The notes: generated by a model from the letters alone, not told the origin. DNA of 64,000 bases from Lunularia cruciata (GCA_948567375.1 OX419760.1:4774001-4838000), one strand, 5' to 3'. Positions 43,941 through 56,230 are shown, numbered from the stretch's first letter. Numbers and translations: made by a program.

Positions 43941-46506
43941 TGGACAAGCAATCAATTGTAGTATTGAAAGTACAATAACATAAAAAGAAAAGTCATATTG
44001 TCAATGCAAATTGCTTTTGGAGTTGTGCCTTTTGGGACATGTAGAGCACATCCTATGGAGTTGAAAACCTTTGTAGTGAAGTGGCCCCTTTGGAGTTGCC
44101 TAAATCATCAACGTCAGGAAATAATTAAACCTCATTCTTAGTGAAAGTGATTGTTTAATTTCCCATTTGCCTTAGTGTGTTGCAATTTATGGCACAACCT
44201 TCTTTTGGGAGTAGTTCTTGCCCAAGAGCTTAAATAGGTAAAAATAAAGAACTACAAAATATGACCTTTCTCTTCAAATCTAGTCATTTCTGATCCAAAT
44301 CCTTGAGAGAATGACCTATTTCTTACCATTATACCACTTTTTGGTTGACATTAGGTTATCACAACTTCATTAGCTCATACTCAAATGGTAGTTTTCTTTT
44401 TTCCCTAACATCCAGTAAATTGATCGTAAGTATCATGATTTCTCAACTATGTCACATTATATAGTGGTGATTAAGAATCAATTAAGTTTGATAAGAATGC
44501 AATGTACTATAAATTTAAGTATGTAGTGATGTTACAAAACTAAACCATAATATAATCATTTTTAGAATCAATAATACTATCTCAATTATAAATTATCACT
44601 TTTTATATTAAATAATTTTTATATTTATATTAATTATATTCTTTAAAATATAATTAAAAAAAATTGATCTACTTAAAAAATAGAGGATTATCAAACAGAT
44701 AACTGTTCCATTGGAAGGACTTTTGATTAATGGACTTTATTTTGAATCAACTTGCATGCAAGAAGGTTTCTAAATCTCAATTAACCTTGTTAAAATTAAA
44801 ATTTTGCAGTCAAGAATGCTACTAACAAATTTGAAATTTTTTTGATATAGAAAAAGGCTTAGTCAAGTCATTGAGTATTTCCAATTAGCAATGAGTTTTT
44901 CAAATCCAAATGAAATGGCCAGAGTCTAATCTATACAATTTTTTCTATCAATTTACTTTTAATAAAATCATGTAGTTTATATTCAAGCTTCAAGCTCTAA
45001 TATATAAATAGAAGATAAAACAAACATAGATAGGAAGAGCTATAAGAATAGATCAACCTAATAAAGATCAACATCGTAAACATGGAACACTAACTTCTAT
45101 GTATCAAGTTTATTACTTGAATTGAACATCTTACATTGTTGCATTTATTTAACTTAAAATTTCTGAAGAAGAATTATATTATTTTTCCTACGTATGTAAG
45201 ATTGATAAATTATATCTGTTCTAGGGATGTAGAATAAGAAGTCATGAACTTTTTAATATCAAATATTGACTCCGTCCAATGTTGACTTAAGGATTATGCA
45301 ATATCTACGCATCAATTGGACTTTTGACTAATACAACTTGAAATATAGTTGAAATTTTCAGATTTGTGATTTGCTTGATGTTTGGCATTATATTTCTTAA
45401 TAGAATTAATCCAAAATATTTCACTAAGATACCCTTTTATATTACAATTCGTAATTATTCAATAATATCTTTATACCAAAATATATCCATAATCCAAAAT
45501 ATCGATTATTTTTGTAACGTTTACTTTCTCAAAATCTAAATGTTTATTTGTATCGATGCTTCTAGTCCTTATTAGAATCATGACTCAACAGTTTTAAATT
45601 AGTATTGGTTTCACAATGAGGGAAGTAGATTTTGATTGATGTGATTACATCAAGATATCAAGGGTTTCATTGTATGAAATACATCCTCGTTAAGGTCAGA
45701 AATCGTATAGTGAATTGTCTTGTCCCTTTTGTAATGTATAGTAAGGCGTATGATGGATTGCTTAAAACCATCGAAACAGACGTCTTATTAGGTTTTAATT
45801 ATTCTACTTTAAGACATAAATTTTGACTCGAATATTACGTAAAAAGGTTAGAATCACCAACCAGACTGACGTATATTAAAAGGGTTGTTAAAAAGATGAT
45901 ATCGCACTTTACTTTATTCTGCAGCAACACCAACAAAGACCCTATCTAATATGTCGCTATTTACACCCATGCGGACGATCAGAACTAAATGTGACATAAT
46001 CTACATCATAAGGATTACTACATCAGGCAACAGTAACCTGCTCCATAAATAAGCGAATTCTATGCCAAGTTAGGATGTCAATATTATGACGAATGACCAA
46101 GTTCATAACTTCTCTCGTCACAAGGAGAATTTATCTTGATAACGGCTACATATTTGGGGACGAGAGGGTATACTAGTCTAGACGCCTTTTTGTTAGAGAT
46201 TTTCCTGGTTGTGCATGCAAGTAGATGATATAGGAGGATCTCATGAATTCTATAAATTTTGAAGAATGACATTGGATTAAACATAGAAGCATATTTCTTG
46301 AAAGTAAATTAATCTATTTTAAATTCATCCGTTTTACCATTTTTGGAATTATAGAAAAGTACTTAGAATGATAGCCCTGATATATGGATTGACTCATATG
46401 GAATAATAGGGGATATTGTAGATAGTGTGAAGGTGTATTTCATTCCAAAAATACAAACACATTTTCCTCTAAAACGGGGCTTAGCCCCATTTTACCTTTT
46501 TGTCTC

Positions 46507-46560
46507 ACCCTTGAACGGCCTGATGGGGTCTTCCCATCCTTCGTGTTTTCTACGCGGTCG
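46507..46560. repeat. Dispersed short repeat, copy 3
   Basis: CCCTTGAACGGCCTGATGGG then GTCTTCCCATCCTTCGTG and CTACGCGGTCG; the closest to copy 1. Confidence 0.7.
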
Positions 46561-47230
46561 TTATTTTCTTCCTTCCCTCTCTTTGGTCTAGGGGTCCTCC
46601 GTCATAAAAGTAATGGATTTTGAAAAGTGGGCTGCCTTCTACTATATTACACTATCTAGTGAAGTGCATAAATTTTCAATATAAATTAATATATAGAATA
46701 AAAAGAAGAATTTTATATTACTAATTTATGACTTCAGTAAAAGTTCAAAAACCGAATATTGCCAAATTTATAAATATAGGTATTGATATATCGTTCTCTA
46801 GGTGGACCTGTAGTATCGGAGTAGCCAATTTTCCTCAAAATCCGCGCTTCGTTCATAAAAACCAAACGCTAATGGGTTTTGATTTCCCTCAATGAATGAA
46901 GGAAAAAAATATTTCAAATTGAATGGATTTATCTCTCTGCCCGGCAGTAATTGAATTAACCAATGATCATTATTCATATAGCCTTCCGTGAAACTGCTTA
47001 TATTGTGAAGTATCTACTTAGATTGCAGTTTAATTTTCTTTATTTGACCACTCAAAGATTATAAGCCAATTTCCTATACAGTCTATTGAACATGAATTAC
47101 AGTCATATTCTTAGGAAATCTGTGGTACTCATTTGTATCTGTATGATCTCATTTGGTTATTCCATTCCATAAGTGTAACTTGCAAAGTTAAAACCAAAAC
47201 TTGCGTTTTATCCTTACCTCTTACGTTTCA

Positions 47231-47273
47231 TCCTTGTACGGATTGATGATCTTCCCATCCTACATGATCGCCT
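47231..47273. repeat. Dispersed short repeat, copy 4
   Basis: TCCTTGTACGGATTGATGAT followed by CTTCCCATCCTACATGATCG. Confidence 0.6.
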
Positions 47274-47403
47274 ATTTCTTCCTGAAAAAAAAACTATTTA
47301 AGTCAAAGAATATAAGGTTGTAATAAGTTTAGAATTAGAGAAGAGCTCTTTGTACGATCTAAACTTAAATCCATACAATAGAAGCGAGGGCAAAATCTAT
47401 CAG

Positions 47404-47488
47404 TACTAAAATTCATCCGATTTTGGACTTGTTTAGTCGATTATCGGTACGAAAATTCATCCGATTTTGGACTTGTTTAGTCGATTAT
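47404..47488. repeat. 44-bp tandem duplication
   Basis: The unit containing AAAATTCATCCGATTTTGGA is repeated with a 44-bp period, almost exactly twice, ending 15 bp from the 3' end of A2. Confidence 0.9.
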
Positions 47489-47502
47489 TCAAATATAGTT
47501 GG

Positions 47503-47616
47503 GTCGTGCATGCATATATGCATCGTTATATAACATACATCATTACATAATATACATTGCTGTCAACATCATATACTATAGAAACACAATTCACACATAA
47601 ATTCTAAAATACCACA
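47503..47616 (-). repeat. A2 terminal repeat block U, second copy
   Basis: Minus strand TGTGGTATTTTAG ... GCATGCACGAC; ends at the same relative position as the second U of A1. Confidence 0.8.
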
Positions 47617-47659
47617 ATAATCATATCGTTTACAACTCAAATCAATATTTGATATGATC
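47617..47659 (-). repeat. A2 3' V repeat, distal piece
   Basis: End of V (minus strand GAGTTGTAAACGATATGATTAT), separated from its main part at 54315-54688 by B2; 47656-47659 is one copy of the TSD GATC. Confidence 0.85.
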
Positions 47660-48344
47660 TATAATATCCATTTGTGCATATGTGTGATATTTAACTTTAT
47701 ATTACAAGTACTTGAAAGATATTATTTATATAGAGATAAAGGATGATTCTACATTAGTCATGATTAGCTACAGTTAGTTATAACTAAGATAGAAGAGACT
47801 TTACTTTAGAGGAAATTGGAAAAGATGAGCACCACTCTTTTGGATTCTAGTGTGTTGACTTGGTATTATTCCTAGGTGTTTGGCTTTGAGGAAAAAATTG
47901 AGAACTCTTGAGCCCGCAAACCTTTTTGTTTTGGATTCTTCTATAGTCCAAGGATAGCCCATGTGAAGGAATCTTTGACTTAGTGGTTGGGTCAAGATAA
48001 GATCACATGCTTAGGAAAATATGCCCATGTGAATGGATATTCTTTTCTACTTTTTGACTTTATTTGACTTTTAGCCTAGTAACTTGAGTTACTCCAATAA
48101 TTAATAACTTTGGTACGGAACTATTTGACACGTATATAAACAAGGGGTGAGGAGGTACTCATCATCTTTTCATTTGCAATTATCTCTCTCTCATTGAGTT
48201 CTCTAGTGAGTAATGTCTTGAGTCTTGGAGTGTTAGCCTTGGAGGAGTATGATGGAGTTGGGGTTCTTTGCCTTCTTAGTCCATGGTATGCTACCATAAT
48301 AGCCATCAGAGGTTCATCCTAAGTGAGAGACAGGCCAGTTCACA
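47660..48344 (+). repeat. B2 5' LTR
   Basis: 685 bp, matches the B1 LTRs end to end, with an 8-bp gap near the start. TATA box TATATAAA at 48133-48140. Confidence 0.92.
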
Positions 48345-48348
48345 TTTT

Positions 48349-48366
48349 TGGTTCCGTTGTCGGGAC
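48349..48366 (+). other. B2 primer binding site, tRNA-Glu-like
   Basis: TGGTTCCGTTGTCGGGAC, nearly identical to the B1 site and at the same distance from the LTR. Confidence 0.7.
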
Positions 48367-49203
48367 CTCGCTAGAAGGCAAGATAATGTTCCGTGTTCAA
48401 TTCTACATTAGACAGAAGGAGGCTATGAGAGCTCACTTGGAGAGAACAATAGGAGAGAAGAGGGCTGAACTTATGTTAGAGAACCAAGATCCATTTGTAT
48501 ACCCTGTAGTTCATTATGATGTCTTTGAAGTGATTTTGTACATCTTGTACACATGAGAGGATTTGGAGAGATTGTGTGAGGTGGATTGCAGATTTTGGGG
48601 ATTAAGGTGATTTTGGGCAAAATCTCAAATTTGAGATCTGAACTTGAAATTTCTACACATGATAGCTTGGGTTATCTTTCAGTTTGCACAGTTAGAGTTA
48701 TTGTGAGATCTATTATGCGCATTGGGCTAGAATTTTTGAAAGTTGATAGTGTAAACTACTCCCACAATTGCATGCTCTCTGGACAAATGTACAAAGTCTT
48801 CCATTTCTTTAATTTTTAGTGGATTGTTGTGAAACTTTCCAAGAGAATTTATTATGTTATACACTACCTTTTGACACATAAATTAGAGAGAGATCATTCT
48901 TAAGGAAGGAATTATGAGTTTTTGAAGTGAGGGGGGGTGGTTTTTAGACCAAATCTGAAATATGTGTGTTGAATAGAAAGGTGTCTAGGCCAAATGGCTC
49001 AATGAAAAATTTTTAAATGTGCAAGGAAGGATGCCCTAGAGTTGTGATCAAGTGTGAAAAATTTCAAAGGACTGTCACATACCAGTTCAGAGATTTGAGT
49101 GAAATTGTGAGGAATGGTCAATTTTGCAAAGTGGAGATCTCATGCATCAGGAGTTTGAGAGCAACAAAAAGCATGTTTGAGTGTTTAGATTCATCTTGGG
49201 AAC
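48367..49203 (+). other. B2 leader
   Basis: Collinear with the B1 leader. It keeps the short ORF beginning MFRVQFYIRQKEAMRAHLER (48387-48556). Other ORFs (48586-48819, 49017-49259) are open in B2 but broken in B1. Confidence 0.5.
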
Positions 49204-49677
49204 ATGGAGGGTCATCAAGAGAGGAAATTGAGACTATGCAAGGTTCCAAAAGGGTTTGAGGTGATTGTAGGGGTGGATTTGAGGAAAAGAGAATTTACAA
49301 TAGAATTTGAAGAGAGTGTTGAGAGGATTTAAAAATCTACGCCACTTGGTGGAAAGAGCAAGTCTAAGTGCTTTCTATGTGGAGAGAAAGGAAATAAGGC
49401 GAGTTCATGTCCATTGACCTTTGAGAGAAAGAGATTGAGGGAAAGGAGAGGCTTACTTGACTTGGGTTTGCATGTTGGACCTTCTTCACCAAGATTGGGA
49501 GGGAGAAGATCTAAGACCAAGGAGTTGTGTGAGGTTTGTGGAGTTGAAGGACTTCCAAAAGGACATGAGTGTAGTGGAGTAAAAGCACTTTTGGAGACTT
49601 TGGTGAAGGATCTTGGAGAGAGTCTTAGTATAGGTACAAAAATACTACCACCTTCATCAACTAGTTCTCAAGATTAG
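49204..49677 (+). pseudogene. Zinc-knuckle accessory ORF (B2 copy)
   Basis: Same length and position as the B1 ORF at 12176-12649. Knuckle CFLCGEKGNKASSC: the zinc-binding His is replaced by Asn here. One stop (GAGAGGATTTAA, about 49328). The second cluster CEVCGVEGLPKGHEC is intact. Confidence 0.65.
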
Positions 49678-49908
49678 TGATGGAGATAATCTTTCAACTT
49701 ATGGATAAACTATCCATGAAAGTTAGATTAATATGCATTCTAGGATTTGATGTTGCTATAGAAGTCTTGGAGCAACCTGAACCTTTTGTGTTCTCTAGGG
49801 TGGATTATTCTCAAATGGTGTTAGTCATGTACATACTCTATTAGTTATAAAGTGAGAGAAAGAAAAGTAAAAAAAATTGAGAGAAAAGAAAGATAATGAG
49901 GGGTTAAG

Positions 49909-52900
49909 ATGAGGAAACTTCCGGTTTTATTTGGCAAGGATAGAGAAGATGTGGAGGCCTTTGTGAGAGACTTCAAGAGAGCTTGCATGGGAAACAATGA
50001 GAGGAGGAAGAATGAGTGGGCCTCATTATTACCAGATTTCTTTGAAGATGCAACACTTACATGGCATGAGTCAGAATACCAAAAGAGAGAGAGGAGAGAT
50101 GGGGAAGAAGAGTCTAAGGAGACTTTGAATTTAGCATTCATTGAGAACTTTCTTCTAGATGAGAGTTATGAGAGATTGATAAGGGAAGTTACCTTTCTCA
50201 AACAAGGAGATGGAGAGAAAATGAGAGTCTATGTGGAAAGAGTGGAAAAGTTAAAGTCCAGATTTTACATAATGTTGAGGAAAGGTGGGGATGATGTGGA
50301 GACTACAGTGGTTGGCATAACGGCCATGCTCACCAAGAATTTTATGGGATAGGTGAGATATGAGAAACCTTCTTCCAAGGTTGAAGCTATCAAGATCACA
50401 ATTTGTATAAAGGAGAGTTTGGAAGGGGATGAGAGTGATTTGGTGGTGAAGGAGGTTGTGCATCCTCCTCAAGGCTATAAGTATTATGGAGCTTCTAATA
50501 CTTTGGTGGCAAGGGTTACACCACAAGTAGTAGTTGCTGCAGTTCTTGCACCTCCACCAAAGGATCCACTTCAAACCATCACAGAACAACTTGCAGATCT
50601 CAAGATCAGTGTGGTGCAACTATGGGAGAAGAGAGAGGTGGATCAGAATGTAAGGAGAGTGCCTAGGAGTTATAGAAACTATCCATATAGAGGAGGCCAA
50701 CCAGCCAACAATTTCAATGATAGAAATTGTTTTGGTTGTGGAGGAAGAGGCCATATCCAAAGGAATTGCCCAAATTCCACTTACCATGGAGGAAAGGGTT
50801 ATGAGAGAGCCAATAGAGGGAAAGAGGGAGGTAGTGAAACCCAAGTGGCTCCTAATCCAAACAAAGGTAAGGGGATAGCATCCATAGATGTGGTTGAGAG
50901 CAAGTATGAGAAAGGGGAATGCTCAAACTCCAAGGGTCTTAATTTGGAGCTTTTGGCACAAGAAAAGATGAGAGCTCGTTTTGCAAAGGATGTTCACTCT
51001 TCTCAAGGATTTACTCCAAGCAAGGATACTCCTATGTCTACTAGGAGCACTTGCACCTCAACACCATTGATAACAAAGGCTCCAAGAAAGAAGTTGGGGA
51101 TGGAGGATTTCTTGATTTCAAAGCAACAATGGAACTACAATGTGTTGGAGGATGTTGGTAGTCACAAGGCTAACATCACAATGGGCCAATTGATTGCTTT
51201 GAACCCTACCTTGAGAAAAGAGCTTAGAGGTGGTTTGAGTTCTACAAGAAGCAGGAGGAAGAAGAAGGAAAAAGCTCCAATATCAATGGAGGTGGTGGAT
51301 GCCAAGCTAGCACCATGGGAGGCTTGTGAATATGCCTCCAAAATTGATGTGAGAGTGAATGGTCACAACATCAAGGATGCACTTGTTGATGGAGGATCAA
51401 CAATGAATGCCATGTTAGAAAGGTTGATGAAGAAGTTGGGTATGATACCCTCAAGACCTTCAACATTTGTGGTGAGCATGGCAAACAAACAACAAGTTTG
51501 ACCAATAGGGGTGATGGATAAAGTGGTAGTTTTAGTTATGGGAGTTCAAAATCTCATGACTTTCCAAGTCTTGAAGGATTCAAGCTATGACTTACTTCTT
51601 GGGAGGCCATGGTTGAGAGCAGCAAGCACAACTGATCGATGGCACAAAGGGTACATGAGGATTGCGCTATCAAACCATAGAGTCACAGTTCCTATGACTA
51701 ACACCACCAACACTTCACATTCAAATACACCATCTTGTGATTATTGGGAATCAGATTCTGAAGAAGGAGCTTCAAGTGTGGACACAAGCATGGAAGAGGA
51801 GACTTCCATGGAGGAGGATGAATCTGAATCTGATTCAGATGTGTATCCCTTATGTACTATAGATTTTTCACCTAAGCTAGAGGTTTTGAAGGACCTATAT
51901 AAATCACCATTGACACTTGAGGAGGTAGAGAGAAAGTTATCTACCCTCAAGTATGGTCCAAATGTTACCAAGGAGGAGAAGGTGAGATTTGAGGAGATTT
52001 TCCACAAGTTCATCTATGTGTTTGCTTTCAGTTACAAGGATTTGAAGGAAGTCACCTTGGAGGAGCACAAAATAGAGGTGGAATCACATGCAAGACAAAT
52101 CCACCAAAAGCAACGTCGCATTCGCCCACCAATATCTTTGGTTGTGAAGGAGGAGATTGATAAGCTCAAGGAGGCTGGATTTATCTTTGAGGTAGAGAAT
52201 TCAGAATGGGTGTCTCCAATTGTCATTGTGAAGAAAAAGAATGGCAAGCTTTGGGTTTGTGTGGATTACAAGAAGCTCAATGCTGTTACCAAGAAGGACT
52301 ACTATCCATTGCCATTCATTGATGAGATCTTGGAGGAGGTTGCAGGTCATGAGAGGTACGGTTTTGGAGATGGTTATAGTGGATATAACCAAATCAAGAT
52401 TGCACCAGAGCATAAACAACTCACCACGTTCACCATACCTTGGGGAACTTATGCTTTCAAGGTCATGCCTTTTGGGCTTTGCAATGCTCCAGCCACATTC
52501 CAATGGTTCATGAACAAGGTATTTGAACCTTTCATTGGGAAATTTGTGAGAGACTTCATTGATGACTTTTGTGTCTATGGGAGCAAGGAGGAGCACTTTG
52601 AGCACCTAGTCAAGGCAAATGATGCAACGATTGGGTGAGGCAAATGCATCACTCAACCCAGAGAAGTGCATTTTTGGATGTGAAGAAGGTCTACTTTTGG
52701 AACACATCATCTCCAAGGATGGAATAGTAGTTGATCCTGAGAAGGTGAGGAAAATCTCAGACCTTCCATTCCCTTCAAGCTTGAAAAAGTTACGCCAATT
52801 GTTGGGGATGGTTGGGTACTATAGGAGGTTCATCTTCTCATTTTCCAACAAGGCTTATGCATTGACTATCTACATGAAGAAGGGTTTAGATTACATGGTG

Positions 52901-53930
52901 ATTTTGGAGGACAAGGAGACTCTCAAAGCTTTTGAGGAGCTCAAGCAATCCCTTGTTGTAGCTCCAATTCTTGTTAAACCTGATTAGAGTAAGCCTTTCA
53001 TCCTCTACATTGATGCTTCTAAGGTAGCTATAGGATGCACTCTTAGTCAATTTGACCAAGATGGGCATGACCATCCAATAGCTTATGCTAGTAGGCAGAT
53101 GGTTTCAGCAGAGAAGAACTACTATGTCACAGAGAGAGGATGGTTGGCAGTGATCTTTGGTCTCAAGAAGTTTAGACACTACTTGATTGGAGGGAAAGCC
53201 ACCATTATCATAGATCACAAGGCTTTGAAGTACATCTTCAACAAGCCTAATGTTGAAGGGAGACTAGCAAGGTGGATGATACTCTTGTCTGAGTATGATT
53301 ACACCATTGAGCATAGGCCAGGAAAGAAACATGCAAATGCTTATTTGTTATCTAGCGCCTATGATCATGATGGAGATGAGCTAGTGGATGATTCCTTCCT
53401 AGATGAGGAGCTCATGAAAATCTCAATCACTCAAGAGGTTCCAATGGAGTACAAGGAGATTGTGGATTTTGTGACAAGAGGTAACTATCTAAAAGGGATG
53501 CATGCTAGGGAGAGGAAGGCCCTTGCAGCAAGATCTAGACCTTACACAATGGTGGAGGATATTCTTTTTCACCAAGGAGCAAATGGTCTACTTCAAAGAG
53601 CAGTGGGTAAGGAAGAGTCTATCTCACTCATAGAGGAGTTTCATGAAGGTTTAGTGTGTGGAGGACACTTTGCAAGAAAGGTGACTGCTTTCAAGATTCT
53701 AGATGCAGGTTACCATTGGAGAGGGATTTTCAAAGATTGTCTTGATTATTGCAAAACTTGTCATGTTTGTCAAGCTTTTGCTAAAAATTCTACATCCACT
53801 CCACCACTTAGATCAATTGCATTGCTAGGACCTTTTGAGAAGTGGGGAGTTGATTTAGTAGGTCCTCTCAATTGAACCCCAAGGAACAATTGGTACATTG
53901 TGGTAGTTACTGATTGGTACATTGTAGTAG
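49909..53930 (+). pseudogene. B2 gag-pol (gag, CCHC, protease, RT, RNase H, truncated integrase)
   Basis: One frame covers gag (49909), a 24-bp deletion with stop at 50350, CCHC knuckle CFGCGGRGHIQRNC (about 50728-50769), an acidic/basic linker, protease with DALVDGGSTMNAML (about 51380), stop TGA at 51499, then RT: LWVCVDYKKLNAVTKKDYYP, VMPFGLCNAPATFQW and FIDDF at about 52558 (Phe for Tyr in YxDD). A frameshift near 52620 leads to the RT connection, RNase H (LYIDASKVAIGC; IIIDHKALKYIF; stop at 52985 replacing a Trp present in B1) and integrase HHCC plus WGVDLVGPL. After WYIVVVTD the sequence jumps into LTR. Compared with B1 it supplies the missing protease and RT, so the two copies together define the family layout. 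Confidence 0.9.
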
Positions 53931-54314
53931 TCCAAGGATAGCCCATGTGAAGGAATCCTTGACTTTGTGGTTAGGTCAAGATAAGATCACATGCTTAGGG
54001 GAATATGTCCATGTGAATGGATATTCCTTTCTACTTTTTGACTTTATTTGACTTTTAGCCTAGTAACTTGAGTTACTCTAGTAATTAGTAACTTTGGTAA
54101 GTAACTATTTCACAAATATATAAACAAGGGGTGAGGAGGTACTCATCATCCTTTCATTTGCAACTATCTCTCTCTCATTGAGTTCTCTAATGAGCAATGT
54201 CTTGAGTCTTGGAGGAGTATGATGGAGTTGGGGTTCTTTGCCTTCTTAGTCCATGGTGCGCTACCATAATAGCCATCAAAGGTTCATCCTGAGTGAGAGA
54301 CAGGCCGGCTCATA
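53928..54314 (+). repeat. B2 3' LTR remnant
   Basis: About the last 387 bp of the LTR, beginning at TAGTCCAAGGATAGCCC. It includes the TATA region near 54117. Confidence 0.9.
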
Positions 54315-54688
54315 GATCTGATCCTCAATAACAATACAGTGATTATAGTCAAGCCACACCCACTCTAGCTAAGAGAATCCAGGTGATGCTCACTGGCTTT
54401 TTGTCCACTCTAGCTAAGAACTCAAAGGCTCACCATCAGAGAAGTGAGCTCTCTAGAGCTGCACTTGTAGGGTATACTCCTAATTCAACCTAGGTCTCAT
54501 CCCAATGGTCCCGATAATAGCACACCCGACGGTGCAGACAGTGGTCTAGCTATGAAGTCATTAACCTAAACACAAAATTTGATAGTCAGAAAGTAGTCTA
54601 TGAGTAACTGCTAAGATGCCTCTTACTACTATCACTGGAACTCCAGTGTCCAAGCAATCTAGATGAGACACTACAAATGGCATGACAG
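54315..54688 (-). repeat. A2 3' V repeat, proximal piece
   Basis: Minus strand begins CTGTCATGCCATTTGTAG at 54688. It continues beyond B2 at 47659. Confidence 0.85.
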
Positions 54689-54812
54689 ATGTTGTGGGTA
54701 TATACATTGCTACCCAATATACATTGCTACCCAACATACATCACTACCCAACATCATACACTATAGAAGCACAACTCACACATAAGTCATACATAAACTC
54801 TAAAGTGCCACA
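54689..54812 (-). repeat. A2 terminal repeat block U, first copy
   Basis: Minus strand TGTGGCACTTTAGAG...; carries three 18-bp tandem copies of a TTGGGTAGCAATGTATA-like unit (54697-54755), where A1 has about two diverged units. Confidence 0.8.
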
Positions 54813-54823
54813 ATTGCCCCCCT
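54813..54823 (-). other. A2 polypurine-like tract
   Basis: Minus strand AGGGGGGCAAT directly before U, same as A1. Confidence 0.65.
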
Positions 54824-54870
54824 AGTTGGCAGTTAGGTCCCTCTAACTTCAAATAGCCATCTACTCCAAG

Positions 54871-54961
54871 TATATGGTATACCCTATGATGGGCAAAGAT
54901 CAGGAGGCCAGGTGCTATGGAGCCCCATCCTTACTCGCATGTATGCAATCTATACCATATA
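54871..54961 (-). repeat. Conserved 11-bp stem in A2 3' UTR
   Basis: TATATGGTATA and TATACCATATA on the plus strand, 69 bp apart; the counterpart of 23700-23790 in A1. Confidence 0.7.
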
Positions 54962-54988
54962 AAGAATAAACTAGCTATAGGTCAAGTA

Positions 54989-55330
54989 CATCTAGGACAT
55001 AACCATTGTCCCTAAGGAACCACCATGAGGGGAGGAGTCATACATGCCATATGCCATCCTCTCAAACAACTATCACACACTAACATAGTAGCAGCTCCAC
55101 TAGAAGAGCCACATAACATACACCTCAAGCCTACACGTACAAGTGCCAAGCTTGGGTCCATAGTACCACCAATGTTTGGGAGGTGGCATGGCGCACAATT
55201 GCGCACATGATCCTTCCAAATAACACCATCATGTCCTTCCAACACAAGGACTCTAGATGGCAAAACCTCATGCACTCTCAAGATAGTGCAGCCTATCAAA
55301 ACATCAAGTGTCCTCAATGCTGCTTGATGT
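54989..55330 (-). pseudogene. A2 C-terminal domain with PHD finger
   Basis: ILRVHEVLPSRVLVLEG-type stretch, then the C4HC3 finger CMLC, MLVCDSC, GWHMAC, WLCPRC (about 55118-54990). One stop, CAG to TAG, two codons before the Trp-Leu-Cys. All eight ligands are present in both copies, which supports a real zinc fold in the ancestor. Confidence 0.85.
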
Positions 55331-56230
55331 AGATATACATAGTCTCTTGGATGAAATCTACGGATTGAGGGTCTATAACCTCCTCCTTGAATGATAACAT
55401 AGCATAAAATATCTCTATGCTGAGCAATTGCCAAGTTCTCAAAGGCCATCGGCATCACTCTATGAAAGATCTTTGCCTGTTGAGAACATGCACTCATCCA
55501 TCCATCTGGGTAATCCAAGTCCAAAACTACAATAACATCTTGACGAATGGCTACAAGTAAATTTGGATCTCATCCATAGAGTAGGAAGTAAGGAGAGAAG
55601 GATGCTAAGGAGGCTTGCCAGCTGAACCAATAGCCCATGGCCAACCAAGGTAAATGGAGATTCCAATCTCCCAAGTGGCCTCTTTGCAAACCATACTTTC
55701 ACAATCGTCTCTTCATTGTCTGAACCACTCTCTTTGCTAAGTCATCTGCCTTAGGGTGATCTCGGGATGTAGTATGGTGATCAATCAAAGCCTTGTCACA
55801 CAAGACTTGAAACTCCCTCAAGAACTCTGTACCCTGATCAGTCAAAACCTCAGCTAGTGCACCAAAATGACAAAGAACTTGATCTAGGAACGAGTAAGCT
55901 GTCCCTTCACTAGACTTGTTAGGAAGTGCCACCAACTCAATCCACTTGGAGAAGTGCTCCACCATCACCAAAACATACTGATGATGTCTCACAGTCGGCG
56001 GTAAAGGTCCAAAAAAATCCAAACTCCAACAATAACCCAATCCCATGATAGGTAATGGGTATAACTGTGACATAGGAGCATTGAATGATGCTCTAACTTG
56101 GTCACAAACCACACATCTGGCAACAAACTGCTGTACCTTGGTCTGCATACCGTGCCACCAATAATGACTCTGGAGTAAGCTATATGTATGCTTTATTCCA
56201 AATGTCCTAGCTCCTCATGAGCATGACGGA
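55331..56230 (-). pseudogene. A2 DDE-type integrase
   Basis: A readable 149-codon frame (56148-55699) holds QQFVARCVVCDQVRASF, WSLDFFGPL, VLTDQGTEF and RDHPKADDLAKRVVQ. The Glu expected in the last block is Lys, as in A1. A frameshift near 55700 is followed by WLAMGYWFSWQASLASFSPY and then DYPDGWMSACSQQAKIF. The spacing between second Asp and the Lys is one residue shorter than the common DX35E. Confidence 0.85.

Larger units (their letters stand above)
43941..47502. other. AT-rich intergenic DNA
   Basis: No gene recognised. It is very AT-rich (for example 44480-44660). Two dispersed short repeat copies lie at 46507 and 47231, the former preceded by a GGGGCT-T-AGCCCC hairpin near 46476-46488. 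Confidence 0.45.
47660..54314 (+). mobile_element. LTR retrotransposon B2 (Ty3/gypsy), nested in A2
   Basis: Target duplication GATC at 47656-47659 and 54315-54318. The 5' LTR is complete but diverged; the 3' LTR and the end of integrase are truncated by a deletion at about 53930. Unlike B1, B2 keeps gag, protease, RT and RNase H. The right LTR end reads CATA instead of CACA and the left start TATAATAT instead of TGTAACAC, both mostly C/G to T/A changes. Confidence 0.93.

Noticed and set aside
44480-44660. Very AT-rich stretch as a replication origin or matrix attachment region
   Set aside because: Base composition alone is not enough evidence.
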